A stretch of DNA of 64,000 bases from Enterocloster lavalensis (lineage in GTDB: Bacteria; Bacillota; Clostridia; Lachnospirales; Lachnospiraceae). Where the stretch lies: assembly GCF_902364025.1 (NCBI RefSeq), contig NZ_CABJCG010000001.1:124001-188000 (forward strand), read 5' to 3'. Every line of letters starts with the position of its first letter. The first letter of the stretch is position 1. The position numbers were made by a program, and so were the translations under genes. The notes beneath the pieces are model-generated. The model was not told where the DNA came from, did no database searches, and was given only the letters and a program-made list of their open reading frames with translations. Shown here one piece after another: positions 43,307-52,322 of this stretch.

Positions 43307-44218
43307 CTACTCCGGAAGGGTCCGCAGCAGCTTGGCAAAATAGTCCGGAAGGGGCGCGGTGAACTCCATGTAGGCTCCGGTCCGGGGATGTCGGATGCCC
43401 AAAACACCGGCGTGTAATGTCTGCCCCTGCAGTCCCGGAATGGGACACCGGGCCGGGCCGTACACCGCGTCGCCCAGCAGGGGATGGTGGATGCTGGCCA
43501 TGTGTACGCGGATCTGATGGGTTCTTCCCGTCTCCAGACGGCACTCCACATGGGTGTACTGCCGGAAACGGCGCAGCACCTTGTAGTGGGTCACCGCCTC
43601 CCGTCCGTTGTTGTAGTTGATGCTCATCTTCTTGCGCTCCACCGGATGGCGTCCGATGGGCGCGTCTACCGTGCCCTCGTCCTCCTTCAGCACGCCATGG
43701 ACAATGGCCTGATAGCGTCGCGTGATGGAGTGTTCCTTGAGCTGTTCGGCCAGGCAGCTGTGGGCCAGGTCGTTTTTACAGGCGATGATCACCCCGGTGG
43801 TGTCCATGTCGATGCGGTGGACAATTCCGGGGCGCATGACCCCGTTGATACCCGAGAGCTGGCCGCGGCAGTGGTCTAAAAGGCCGTTGACCAGGGTGTG
43901 GGTGTAATGTCCGGCCGCCGGGTGCACCACCATCCCTTTGGGTTTGTTGATGAGGATAATGTCCTCGTCCTCGTAGAGCACGTCCAGGTCCATGGGCTCG
44001 GCCAGAATCTCCGGCTCCACGGCCTCCGGCACTTCCAGCTCGATCAGGTCGCCCTCCTGGACCGCATAGCTGGCCTTCACACCCTGGCCGCCCACCAGCA
44101 CCTGGCCGGATTTCAGCAGCTTTTGCAGGTAGGAACGGCTCAACCCCTCGCAGACGGAGGTCAGATACTTGTCGATGCGCACGCCGCCGTCCTCATCCGT
44201 CACCCGGAATCGCTCCAT
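43307..44218 (-). CDS. RluA/RluD-family pseudouridine synthase
   Basis: 303 residues from ATG 44218. An N-terminal S4 RNA-binding domain (about 13-70, RIDKYLTSVCEGLSRSYLQKL) precedes the catalytic domain, whose nucleophile Asp lies in VHRIDMDTTGV. INKPKGMVVHPA and GRTHQIRVH are further family motifs. It isomerises uridines in 23S rRNA in the RluD pattern, though the exact site cannot be told. The start overlaps the lspA stop by 1 nt, as is common for this lspA-rlu pair. Confidence 0.93.
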   Translation of the reverse strand: MERFRVTDEDGGVRIDKYLTSVCEGLSRSYLQKLLKSGQVLVGGQGVKASYAVQEGDLIELEVPEAVEPEILAEPMDLDVLYEDEDIILINKPKGMVVHPAAGHYTHTLVNGLLDHCRGQLSGINGVMRPGIVHRIDMDTTGVIIACKNDLAHSCLAEQLKEHSITRRYQAIVHGVLKEDEGTVDAPIGRHPVERKKMSINYNNGREAVTHYKVLRRFRQYTHVECRLETGRTHQIRVHMASIHHPLLGDAVYGPARCPIPGLQGQTLHAGVLGIRHPRTGAYMEFTAPLPDYFAKLLRTLPE

Positions 44219-44739
44219 CACTCCGATTTCTCCTCCTTCTTGCGCAGGGAAAAGCAGGCCATCTCCTCCTCGCGGTAGTAAAAGAACACCAGCAGAATCA
44301 ACAGAAAGGCGGAGATGGTCACATAGCAGTCCGCCACGTTGAAGATCGGGAAATTGATCAGCTTAAAGTAGAGAAAGTCCACCACGTAACCCTGTCCGAT
44401 GCGGTCGATCATATTTCCCACCGCGCCTGCGGCAACCATCATCAGGCAGACGGCCATGGGCATGTAGCGCTCCGTGACCGGCATCTTCCAGAGCAGATAA
44501 ATCACCGCGGCCAGCACGACCAGCGCGATGAGGAAAAAGAAAAACTGTTTGCCCTGCATCATGCCGAAGGCCGCGCCCCGGTTCTCCGAGTACAGCAGCT
44601 CAAACACACCGTCCCATATCACAAAGGGCGGCTGGTGCATCAGGTGCTTAACGGCCAGACCTTTGGTCCACTGGTCCAGGCCCACCAGGATCACAAACCC
44701 GATGAGAAAACTGGTGAAAAACGAACGTTTTTGTTTCAT
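44218..44739 (-). CDS. lspA: Lipoprotein signal peptidase
   Basis: 173 residues with four membrane helices. The two catalytic Asp residues lie in GAVGNMIDRIGQGYVVDF and IFNVADCYVTI. It removes signal peptides from prolipoproteins at the conserved Cys; the window holds at least two predicted clients (the BMP protein and the DD-carboxypeptidase). Basic C-terminal tail. Lies between aroB and the rluD-like gene. Confidence 0.96.
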   Translation of the reverse strand: MKQKRSFFTSFLIGFVILVGLDQWTKGLAVKHLMHQPPFVIWDGVFELLYSENRGAAFGMMQGKQFFFFLIALVVLAAVIYLLWKMPVTERYMPMAVCLMMVAAGAVGNMIDRIGQGYVVDFLYFKLINFPIFNVADCYVTISAFLLILLVFFYYREEEMACFSLRKKEEKSE

Positions 44740-44746
44740 ATGTCGA

Positions 44747-45844
44747 TTACTCCTTTGTCTCCATGATGTATTCCAGGCCGGCCTTCATCTCAGCTTCCGT
44801 CACCGTGCGGTCCACGTAGGCTTTTCCAATCTCATTCAGCAGAACAAATTTCACCACTCCGGCATCCATTTTCTTATCGTTTAGGGTGGCGCGTATCACC
44901 TCTCCGGTTTCAAGGCCGTCCACGGCCACCGGGATGGAGAATTGCAGCATGGTATCCCGGATATCCCGCACCTCTTCCTCTGAAATCAGGCCCCTTCGCG
45001 CGCTGATCTTAGCGGCGGCTACGCAGCCCGCGCCCACGCAGTGCCCGTGAAACATGGAGAAATCCTTCAGCTTCTCCACCGCGTGGCCCAGAGTATGGCC
45101 AAAGTTTAACAGCGCCCTCTCCCCCTGCTCCGTGGGATCCTGCTCCACCACGTCCCGCTTGATGCGGTTGCTCTCCAGAACCATCTCCTCGCAGACAGAC
45201 GGATCACGGGCCAGGATCCGGTCCCGGTTCGCCTTCAGCCAGCCATAGTATTCCCGGTTCTTGATCAGCCCATGCTTGATCACCTCGCCCATTCCGGAGG
45301 AAAACTGCTCCCCGCCCAGGGTTTTTAAGGTTGCCAGATTGGTGTAAACCAGTCTGGGCATGTGAAAGGCTCCCACCATGTTCTTGTAGGCGTCAAAGTC
45401 CACGCCGGTCTTGCCGCCCACGCTGGAATCCACCTGTGACAGCAGCGTGGTGGGAATCTGGATAAAGTCCACGCCCCGCAGATAGGTGGCCGCGGCGAAG
45501 CCGCATAAGTCTCCCACCACCCCTCCGCCCAGGGCCGCCATCAGGTCCTTGCGGTCAAAATGATTCAGGATCAGATGCTCGTACAGACTGCGCACCGTGT
45601 CCAGATTCTTGTGCTCCTCTCCCGCCGGAAATACGAAGGTGAGAACCGTTTTGCAGCATTTGGACAGAATCGTTGCCACCTCGTCCAGATAGAGCGCCGC
45701 CACGTTGGAATCCGTCACCAGGCAGATCTTGCGCTCTGAGAGCCCCAGCTTTTCCACCTCCGGGCCAAGGCCGTTAAAATCCGGCTCCATCACAATGTCG
45801 TAAATCGCTTCCCCGTCCCGGTGGACGGTCAATCTCTGTGCCAT
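44747..45844 (-). CDS. aroB: 3-dehydroquinate synthase
   Basis: 365 residues from ATG 45844 with AGGAGG upstream. The NAD-binding GGGVVGDLCGFAAATYLRG, the IPTTLLSQVDSSVGGKTGVD signature, and zinc ligands in MGEVIKHG, NFGHTLGHA and MFHGHCVG are all present. It catalyses the second step of the shikimate pathway. No other aro genes are adjacent. It leads the aroB-lspA-rluD unit. Confidence 0.96.
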   Translation of the reverse strand: MAQRLTVHRDGEAIYDIVMEPDFNGLGPEVEKLGLSERKICLVTDSNVAALYLDEVATILSKCCKTVLTFVFPAGEEHKNLDTVRSLYEHLILNHFDRKDLMAALGGGVVGDLCGFAAATYLRGVDFIQIPTTLLSQVDSSVGGKTGVDFDAYKNMVGAFHMPRLVYTNLATLKTLGGEQFSSGMGEVIKHGLIKNREYYGWLKANRDRILARDPSVCEEMVLESNRIKRDVVEQDPTEQGERALLNFGHTLGHAVEKLKDFSMFHGHCVGAGCVAAAKISARRGLISEEEVRDIRDTMLQFSIPVAVDGLETGEVIRATLNDKKMDAGVVKFVLLNEIGKAYVDRTVTEAEMKAGLEYIMETKE

Positions 45845-45871
45845 CACATTTCCTCCTTTGAAAACCAGAAT

Positions 45872-45894
45872 GGGCAGACCGGATTCGTCTGCCC
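45872..45894 (-). terminator. Small hairpin between sepF and aroB
   Basis: GGGCAGAC (45872-45879) and GTCTGCCC (45887-45894) form an 8-bp stem with a 7-nt loop. The minus-strand tail ATTCTGGTTTTC is weak. It could end sepF transcripts or attenuate aroB. Confidence 0.4.
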
Positions 45895-46020
45895 TCCCAA
45901 AATTGAACCACGAAGAAACAGACCATCTCTTTGCCGGCCAATCCGCCGCCCGCCTGTCAGGGCTTGGCGGGAGCGGGCCCGCACAGCTAAAAAACAGTCT
46001 GCTTGTCCATCATGTTCTGT

Positions 46021-46530
46021 TTATAACCGGATATTCAGCCCGGAGATGTTGTCAATCGCTCCTCCGGCTGCCAGGATGTCCTGAAAATCACCGGACAATT
46101 CCACACAATCAGGCGTTGCAATGAAGATATAATTGGATATCTTCTGCAGGTTCCCGTTCATGGAGTAGGTCGCTCCCGACGTAAAGTCAATGATCCGCTG
46201 CGCAGTCTCCGTATGTATTCCCTCCATATTCAGAACCACTGCCTTTCCTGCCAGCAGGTAGTCGCAGATATCACGGGAATCCTCCATGGAGGTAGGCTTG
46301 ATCATGGTCACTTCCATGCTCCGTCTCATAGGTACCACTTTGGGGTTTGGCCTGCCTAAAAACCTAGTTTTTCCTTCCGGTTCGTCTTCATCTTCGTAAT
46401 CGGTATTCCGCTTGGAGAACAATCCCTTTTTAGGAGCTTCATCCTCAAAGTCTTCATCCAGGTAGTAGTCGTCATCCTCTTCGTCACCATTTAATCTCAT
46501 GGTATCCATTAACTTGCCCAACAGACTCAT
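46021..46530 (-). CDS. sepF: Cell division protein SepF
   Basis: 169 residues. An N-terminal amphipathic segment (SLLGKLMDTMRL) binds the membrane, followed by a very acidic linker (about 14-60). The C-terminal SepF core (about 75-165) has VMIKPTSMEDSRDICDYL-like and VLNMEGIHTETAQRIIDF motifs. SepF links FtsZ to the membrane. Standing beside yggS, as in most Gram-positive bacteria. Confidence 0.95.
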   Translation of the reverse strand: MSLLGKLMDTMRLNGDEEDDDYYLDEDFEDEAPKKGLFSKRNTDYEDEDEPEGKTRFLGRPNPKVVPMRRSMEVTMIKPTSMEDSRDICDYLLAGKAVVLNMEGIHTETAQRIIDFTSGATYSMNGNLQKISNYIFIATPDCVELSGDFQDILAAGGAIDNISGLNIRL

Positions 46531-46580
46531 TTTACACTCTCCAATCCTATATCCGGGCGCTCCGGCAATTTGATGCGCCC

Positions 46581-47264
46581 TTATCGTGCACCAAAGATAC
46601 TGGTGCCGACTCTCACCATGGTTGCGCCTTCCTCAATGGCCACTTCAAAGTCACCGCTCATTCCCATTGAGAGCACACCCATAGTAACATTATCGATGTT
46701 TTTGTCATTGATGTCAACAGAAAATTGATATAATTTTTGAAAAATTCCGCGATTTTCCTCAGGATTTTCTACAAAAGGCGCAATTGTCATGAGCCCCCTG
46801 ATGTGCACATGGGGGAGGGCGCTAATCCGGCGGATGGCCTCCTCGGCATCTTCCAGGAAGAAACCGTACTTGCTCTCCTCTTTCGCCACGTTGATCTCCA
46901 AAAGCACGTCCACATCCAGATTTCGCTTGGCAGCCTCCTGTTCGATCTGCTCCGCTAAGCGCAGGGAATCCACCGCGTGGATCAGAACCGCCTTGCCGAT
47001 CACCTGGTGCACCTTGTTGCGCTGCAGATGGCCGATCATATGCCAGCGGATATCCTGGGGCAGGACCGGCTGTTTCTGAAGAATCTCCTGCACTTTATTT
47101 TCACCGAAATCCCGGGCGCCGGCCTCGTAGGCCTCCTGCACCGCCTGGGCGGGTTTGGTCTTGCTCACCGCGATCAGGGTGACGCTCTTCGGATCCCTGC
47201 CGGCTCTGAGACAGGCCGCGTTCACCCGCTCTCTCACTTCTTCCAGCTGTTCTTTTATCATCAT
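46581..47264 (-). CDS. yggS: YggS-family pyridoxal-phosphate homeostasis protein
   Basis: 227 residues from ATG 47264 (GGAGGAAG site). A PLP-binding single barrel: the PLP Lys is in LIAVSKTKP, followed by FGENKVQE, WHMIGHLQRNK and GLMTIAP. The C-terminal LSMGMSGDFEVAIEEGATMVRVG binds the cofactor phosphate (quoted in part). It balances cellular vitamin B6 and amino acid pools. It is followed by sepF. Confidence 0.94.
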   Translation of the reverse strand: MMIKEQLEEVRERVNAACLRAGRDPKSVTLIAVSKTKPAQAVQEAYEAGARDFGENKVQEILQKQPVLPQDIRWHMIGHLQRNKVHQVIGKAVLIHAVDSLRLAEQIEQEAAKRNLDVDVLLEINVAKEESKYGFFLEDAEEAIRRISALPHVHIRGLMTIAPFVENPEENRGIFQKLYQFSVDINDKNIDNVTMGVLSMGMSGDFEVAIEEGATMVRVGTSIFGAR

Positions 47265-47304
47265 GATCTTCCTCCAATCTTGTTTGGCAGGCCGTTTCAA
47301 ACCG

Positions 47305-48705
47305 TTACTGATAAAGGATCTGACCCTCGTGCACCAGCGACGCATCCAATACGATGTGGTCGTACACGGACAGGCCGTATTTCATGCCCCGGGTCACGGT
47401 GTAATACTCGTTGTTGGAATCCTTGATCTCGATCTGCTTAAACACGGTATAGCCCTTATTGATATTGTAAACTCCCTTTAAGGAAGCGGTCCGCCCGATC
47501 TGATAGCGTTCCGTGGACTGGGGCTTCACCACGTAGTCCCCGGCTTTGAACTCCGCGCTGTCCCCCAGGTCCACATAGTAATATTCGTCGTCCGACGAGT
47601 AGATGGTGGTTGGGACAAATACCACGGAGGTGCCGTTGGCGTCGTACACTTCCTTATTAAAGCCCGGGTCCGAGCTGTCCCCGCCCTGGGTCATATATTC
47701 CACGGGAATCAGGTAAAAGCTCTTTTCCGTCACCGCGCTGATGGGAATCTTGAGCCCCGTGGTCTGGTCGGTCACGATCTCAAAATTCACAAACCGGTCG
47801 GAAATGAACTGTTCCAGGTATTTTGAAAAGTCCAGCCGTCCGTAGGTCTTGCCGTCCTTTCCGGTGTAGGTGGAATAGCTGCCCGGAACGGTCATGGAAT
47901 AGTCGGTAAAGCGGACCTTCAGAGTATTTTTTCCGTTGTAGAGCTCCCGGTCCTCGTCGCTGAGCGGAAATACGATGGACCAGTTTTCCGAGGTAATGAT
48001 CTTGTAAGCCTCCTTGTTGCTGTCGATGCGGGCCCCGGACTGGTTGATCTTTTTGGAGTAATTGGTGCGGTCGAAGTCCTTCTCCTCCACATCCTCGGGC
48101 TTTTTGCCCTCGTATCCGTCAAATCCGTAGGAGACCACCCCGGAGATGTCCGAGGTCACCTGCTCGAAGCTTAATCCCGCCTGGCTGGCCAGCTTGTCCA
48201 GTTGGTCCAGGGCGCTGAAGCTGGCGTACTCCATCACCGCCGCCTCCAGATTGTAGCGGCTGTCGTAAAGGGTGGAAAAATTATCGTCCTTAAAAGAAAG
48301 GACAAAGGAATTCAACTGCTTTTTCAAATCCGCCAGGTTCTCGGAGGAGATCGCCTTCTCTCCCTCCGGGGAATCCTTTAACAGATCCTTTAACCCGCCG
48401 GTTTCATCCAGGGAGTAGATGCGCGTGCCAACAGAGGCGCGCTTGCCCTCCCGCAGGTAGAAATTGATATAGCCGGGGCGGTCGGTGTAGCGGATCGCCT
48501 CCTCCCGCAGGATCAGTCCCGTATAGCTCTTGTCGTTGACGATGCCGCCCTCCACCACCTCGTAGAACTGAACCTTTTCCCTGCGCAGGTAGGCGGACAC
48601 GGAGAATGTAAGGTACACGAAGATGATCGCAAATATGATCATGCCCACGTTTAAGTTTAAGGGCCTGCGGTACCGGACGAGCTTTTTTGGCTTTCGTTGC
48701 GCCAT
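47305..48705 (-). CDS. HlyD-like membrane-anchored protein of the sepF cluster
   Basis: 466 residues from ATG 48705, with AAAGGAG somewhat far (13 nt) upstream. A basic N-terminus and one membrane segment (about 20-42, VGMIIFAIIFVYLTFSVSAY) lead to a large extracellular part. It starts with a beta-rich lipoyl/HlyD-like segment (EVVEGGIVND, ILREEAIRY), passes through a coiled region, and returns to beta strands. Proteins like this sit next to yggS-sepF in many Clostridia; no transporter partner is encoded here. The function is not established. Confidence 0.75.
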   Translation of the reverse strand: MAQRKPKKLVRYRRPLNLNVGMIIFAIIFVYLTFSVSAYLRREKVQFYEVVEGGIVNDKSYTGLILREEAIRYTDRPGYINFYLREGKRASVGTRIYSLDETGGLKDLLKDSPEGEKAISSENLADLKKQLNSFVLSFKDDNFSTLYDSRYNLEAAVMEYASFSALDQLDKLASQAGLSFEQVTSDISGVVSYGFDGYEGKKPEDVEEKDFDRTNYSKKINQSGARIDSNKEAYKIITSENWSIVFPLSDEDRELYNGKNTLKVRFTDYSMTVPGSYSTYTGKDGKTYGRLDFSKYLEQFISDRFVNFEIVTDQTTGLKIPISAVTEKSFYLIPVEYMTQGGDSSDPGFNKEVYDANGTSVVFVPTTIYSSDDEYYYVDLGDSAEFKAGDYVVKPQSTERYQIGRTASLKGVYNINKGYTVFKQIEIKDSNNEYYTVTRGMKYGLSVYDHIVLDASLVHEGQILYQ

Positions 48706-48874
48706 GAGGCCGGACCAACTCCTTTCCGGAAAATTCTTCACATGAAAAGCTGCCTCCCGGCCCGGCATACTTACGCCACAGCACGGCAGGCAGCCTATCA
48801 CTCCTGTCAGTCATTTTATCATAGGTTCATCCATCTGTCCATCACTCCTGACCGCAAAATCAGGCAGGACAGCG

Positions 48875-48985
48875 GTCTATTTATTACTGTACACTCCGTT
48901 CCCAGTAACACGCTTCGCGGTGCACAGAAACGGCAAAAAACGCCTCGCGGGATATTGCCTGTGAACAGTAACGTCTATTTATTAC
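48875..48985. repeat. 13-bp direct repeats bounding a short intergenic segment
   Basis: GTCTATTTATTAC occurs at 48875-48887 and 48973-48985. Near the inner edges are imperfect inverted repeats (TTACTGTACAC against GTGAACAGTAA). The second copy covers the stop codon of the P-loop gene. The intervening 85 bp contain two similar GC-rich stretches (CGCTTCGCGG, CGCCTCGCGG). It resembles a small inserted element or a local duplication. Confidence 0.5.
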
Positions 48986-49401
48986 AGGGAAATCACTACA
49001 TCGCCCTTGGCGCACTCCGGAAGCTCAGTGGCATCCAGCGAGATGCTCAACACGAAGTTTACATGATACACTTCACTGATTTTTTTCAAAGTTATGTAGG
49101 TGTCGGAAATATCCTCACCTTCCAGAACGGCCAGCTTTAAAAAGCTATCCAGATACATCGTCTCCAGATCGTGATCCTGAGAGATGATACCGCAGATAAA
49201 TCCTACAAATGCTTCACTGGTTGTAATGGGGAAATTCTGAACAGTAATCAGACGGATTTTATTGTTCAGCTCATACATGTGCTGAGAACTTTTATCGAGA
49301 TAAACCACTGTGCCCTTGGCACCCTTGATGGCCGAATTCGCCATATCCAGCAGATGTTTCGTCTTGCCTTTTCCTTTTCTTCCTGCAATAATCTGAACCA
49401 T
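48982..49401 (-). CDS. Small P-loop NTP-binding protein of unknown function
   Basis: 139 residues with AAGGAGGAG before ATG. The N-terminal Walker A is AGRKGKGKT (about 6-14), followed by VVYLDKSSQHMYELN. There is no clear second nucleotide motif beyond DLETMYLD. Such proteins are sometimes labelled PilT-like in Clostridia, but they are far too short for a real PilT and no pilus genes are nearby. Function unknown. Confidence 0.7.
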   Translation of the reverse strand: MVQIIAGRKGKGKTKHLLDMANSAIKGAKGTVVYLDKSSQHMYELNNKIRLITVQNFPITTSEAFVGFICGIISQDHDLETMYLDSFLKLAVLEGEDISDTYITLKKISEVYHVNFVLSISLDATELPECAKGDVVISL

Positions 49402-49491
49402 AGCTATCTCCTCCTTGAGTTATATATGTTGTATAAAAAATCAAATGAGATTAATCTAATTATAGTATAAATATATATAAAACGCAATCAC

Positions 49492-50463
49492 TTATTTGAC
49501 TATTTTTGAAATTATATTTGTCATATTGTCATATAGGCCCGGACGGCTGTCCGCTTTCATCACGACGGATATGTATTCGCGGTCCTCGTCGTCGCGACTC
49601 GCCATGACCAGACAGTAACCTGCGGCCTTGGTGGTGCCGGTCTTTCCGCCGAAAACGGTGAGTCCGTCCGGAGTCTTGCGCTCGCCGGTCATAAACCAGT
49701 TGCCACCCTTCCAGGTCTTGGAGACCGTCTTGCCGTCGGCGCCGCGGTAATTGGCCGTGTAGGCGGTGGAGCCGGTGATCTTGCGGAACATGGGCTGTTT
49801 CAGCGCCTCGTTGAAGATCAGGTAAAGGTCGTAGGCCGTGGTGTAATGGTTGGGATCGTTTAAGCCGTGGGGATTCATGAAATGAGTGCCCGTGGCGCCC
49901 AGACGTCTGGCCTCCTCGTTCATCATATCCGCGAATTTTTCGATGCTGCCCGCCATGTGGACGGCGATGGCCGCTCCGGCATCGTTTCCGGAGGGGAGCA
50001 TCAGCCCGTACAGGAGCTGCTCCATGGTCAGCTTGTCCCCGGGTTTGATCCCGGCCAGGGTGGCCCCTGCTTCCGTGATCACCGCATCTTCCGTCACCGT
50101 CACCTCATCGGCCAGATTGCCGTACTTGATCGCAATGAGGGCCGTCATCACCTTGGTGGTGCTGGCCGGATACAGGCGCTCAAAGGCGTTCTTGCTGTAG
50201 ATCGCGCTGCAGTTGTCCAGATCAAAGACCGCCGCCGCTTCGGAGGTGACGGAGTCGTCCGCATAGGACTGTTCGTCGCCGACCACGCAGAGATCCCGGG
50301 CAAAGGCGGGGGCATACAGTTCCTCTTCTGAGAGCACTGTGGGCGCGCTCAAAACGGGCATACGCTCTTCCAGGGAATAGCTCCCGGACAGACCGGCGGA
50401 ACAGCCCGCCAGCGAGACAGCCAGAAATAAGGCCGCCCCAGTGCCGAGTAATTTGGATCGCAT
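49492..50463 (-). CDS. Serine-type D-alanyl-D-alanine carboxypeptidase, lipoprotein form
   Basis: 323 residues from ATG 50463. The signal sequence ends in the lipobox SLAGC (about 17-21), so the protein should be anchored as a lipoprotein. The penicillin-binding fold has SxxK in PASTTKVM, SxN in PSGNDAG and KTG in GGKTGTTKAAG. It lacks the usual C-terminal beta-domain and amphipathic helix of DacA/PBP5. It trims peptidoglycan pentapeptides. The start overlaps the mgsA stop by 1 nt. Confidence 0.93.
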   Translation of the reverse strand: MRSKLLGTGAALFLAVSLAGCSAGLSGSYSLEERMPVLSAPTVLSEEELYAPAFARDLCVVGDEQSYADDSVTSEAAAVFDLDNCSAIYSKNAFERLYPASTTKVMTALIAIKYGNLADEVTVTEDAVITEAGATLAGIKPGDKLTMEQLLYGLMLPSGNDAGAAIAVHMAGSIEKFADMMNEEARRLGATGTHFMNPHGLNDPNHYTTAYDLYLIFNEALKQPMFRKITGSTAYTANYRGADGKTVSKTWKGGNWFMTGERKTPDGLTVFGGKTGTTKAAGYCLVMASRDDEDREYISVVMKADSRPGLYDNMTNIISKIVK

Positions 50464-50858
50464 TATTTGTAGGCCTCTCTCCACTCCAGATCTCCGCGGT
50501 CCAGAGCCTTGATCAGCAGTTCCGCGGTGGCCAGATTGGAGGCCAGGGGAATGTTGTAGCTGTCGCACAGGCGGATCACGTTGTTGACATCCGGCTCGTG
50601 GGTCTTGGGGGTGAAGGGATCCCGGAGGAAAATCACCAGGTCCATCTCATTGTGCTCAATCTGAGCGGCCATCTGCTGCATGCCTCCCAGGTGTCCGGCC
50701 AGATACTTGTGGATATTCAAGTTGGCCACCTCCTCGATCAGACGTCCGGTGGTGCCTGTGGCGTACAGTTCATGTTTATTCAGAATGCCTCTGTATGCAA
50801 TACAGAAGTTCTGCATCAGCTTTTTCTTGGAATCATGGGCTACCAATCCTACATTCAT
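50463..50858 (-). CDS. mgsA: Methylglyoxal synthase
   Basis: 131 residues. VGLVAHDSKK at the start, ATGTTG, the substrate phosphate and catalytic region LAGHLGGMQQMAAQI and FLRDP match MgsA, which converts DHAP to methylglyoxal and phosphate under sugar-phosphate overload. Curiously located in a cell-shape cluster, an arrangement shared by related Clostridia. If the locus at 31-38 kb really makes DHAP, this enzyme shares the pool. Confidence 0.95.
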   Translation of the reverse strand: MNVGLVAHDSKKKLMQNFCIAYRGILNKHELYATGTTGRLIEEVANLNIHKYLAGHLGGMQQMAAQIEHNEMDLVIFLRDPFTPKTHEPDVNNVIRLCDSYNIPLASNLATAELLIKALDRGDLEWREAYK

Positions 50859-50903
50859 TATTATACCCTCCTTAATATTTTAGCACTTGCTTGTGCACAG
50901 TGG

Positions 50904-52022
50904 TTAATGTCGTGTTTCGCGCTGCAATCCAACGTTTAGAACCAGCCCCATCCCGATGAAGATACTGATGAGGGAACTGCTGCCAAAACTGATAAACGGC
51001 AGCGGCAGGCCCGTGTTGGGGAAAATTGCCGTGGCGACGGCGATGTTGGCAAATGCCTGGAACGCAATCAGCGTGGCCATTCCGGCGCAGATCAGACGTC
51101 CGCCTAAGTCCCTTGCCCGGGCCGCCATAATCAGGCATTCGTATATGATCAATAAAAATAATATGATAACTGCCATGCAGCCTATGAATCCCAATTCTTC
51201 ACCGATCACGGCGAAAATGAAATCCGTCTGCTCCTCTGACAGAAAATTGCCGTTTTTAACGGAAGCGATGGTGGTGTTGTACAACCCTTTGCCGTTTAGC
51301 TGGCCGGAACCGATGGCGATGATGGAGTTGGCCTGTTGATAGTAAGCCTGCCCGTATTTTTCCGGGTTAAACCACGCCAGGATCCGTCCGGCCTGATATT
51401 CGCGGATAAATGGGATCAACCCGTTTAGCAGCAAATAGATGAAGGTCCCCGTCACCGGCAGCACCACTGCCAGGGTGCCCGCGATCCAGCGGTAACTGAT
51501 GCCGCTGGCGAACACGATGCCGGCAACCATAATCACCATCACCAGGCTGGTGGATAGGTTTGGCTGGTCAAAAACCAGGTAGGCGGGCAGCGCAAACAGC
51601 AGCGCCGCCGCCCCGATCACCGACGGCTGGTTGATCCGCTCCTGGTATTTCATAAAATACCAGGAGAAGAAAACAATCAGGCCGATTTTGACAAATTCCG
51701 ATGGCTGAAGCTGGCCGATCACCGGCACTTCAATCCAACGCTTCGCATTGTTGACTTCCTTACCCCAGACCAGCACCGCCACCAGGCTCAAAAAGCAGAT
51801 GATGTAGATCACCGCGCTGAGGTTCAAAATCCGGTGGTAGTCCACCAGGGACAGCCCAACCGCCACCGCCATGCCGATGAGCACGCCAAGAATCTGCTTG
51901 CTCACCATGGTCTCATTTAAGTTGGTGGCGCTGCGGATCACCAGGATCCCCAGAATGTTGAGCGCCGTCATATACAAAATCAGGCGAATATTATAGTGTT
52001 TAAACTCATAATCATAGAACAT
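50904..52022 (-). CDS. rodA: RodA/FtsW-family peptidoglycan glycosyltransferase (SEDS)
   Basis: 372 residues with about ten membrane segments. Family stretches include LQPSEFVKIGLIVFF, the PNLSTSLVMV loop and, near the end, GLPLPFISFGSSSL. It polymerises glycan strands with a class B PBP, presumably the large PBP2 encoded about 2 kb upstream in the same cluster. Follows minE by 2 bp. Confidence 0.95.
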   Translation of the reverse strand: MFYDYEFKHYNIRLILYMTALNILGILVIRSATNLNETMVSKQILGVLIGMAVAVGLSLVDYHRILNLSAVIYIICFLSLVAVLVWGKEVNNAKRWIEVPVIGQLQPSEFVKIGLIVFFSWYFMKYQERINQPSVIGAAALLFALPAYLVFDQPNLSTSLVMVIMVAGIVFASGISYRWIAGTLAVVLPVTGTFIYLLLNGLIPFIREYQAGRILAWFNPEKYGQAYYQQANSIIAIGSGQLNGKGLYNTTIASVKNGNFLSEEQTDFIFAVIGEELGFIGCMAVIILFLLIIYECLIMAARARDLGGRLICAGMATLIAFQAFANIAVATAIFPNTGLPLPFISFGSSSLISIFIGMGLVLNVGLQRETRH

Positions 52023-52024
52023 AA

Positions 52025-52306
52025 TCAGTACAGCCCCTTATTCGGTATGGAACGAATGGGTATATTGGCACAGAGCATGGTCGGGGGCCTGTCCGCCCCC
52101 TCCAGACCGCCTGGAGTATCCATACGGATCTGGACCTTGTCTTTTTCGATCTCCATGTATTTGGAAATGACGAAAATCATGTCATTTTTAATCATTCGTA
52201 TCATCTCCGGCGAACAGCCCGCCTTATCCGACACCAGCAAAAGCTTCAGTCGGGCTTTGGCGATGTCCCCGGAGCGCTTTGCCTGAAAACCGCTTAACCA
52301 TCCCAC
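52025..52306 (-). CDS. minE: Cell division topological specificity factor MinE
   Basis: 93 residues, GTG start at 52306 with AGAGGGGA upstream. The anti-MinCD helix region (SGDIAKARLKLLLVSDKAG) and the C-terminal dimerisation domain (MIFVISKYMEIEKDKVQIRMD) are typical. Drives oscillation of MinCD. Gap of 16 bp to minD. Confidence 0.93.
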   Translation of the reverse strand: MGWLSGFQAKRSGDIAKARLKLLLVSDKAGCSPEMIRMIKNDMIFVISKYMEIEKDKVQIRMDTPGGLEGADRPPTMLCANIPIRSIPNKGLY

Positions 52307-52322
52307 ATTTACACCGTCCCCT

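Noticed and set aside
48888..48972. A CRISPR-like or integron-like array from the repeated GC-rich stretches before the P-loop gene
   Set aside because: Only two short, imperfect copies with no regular spacing and no cas or integrase genes.
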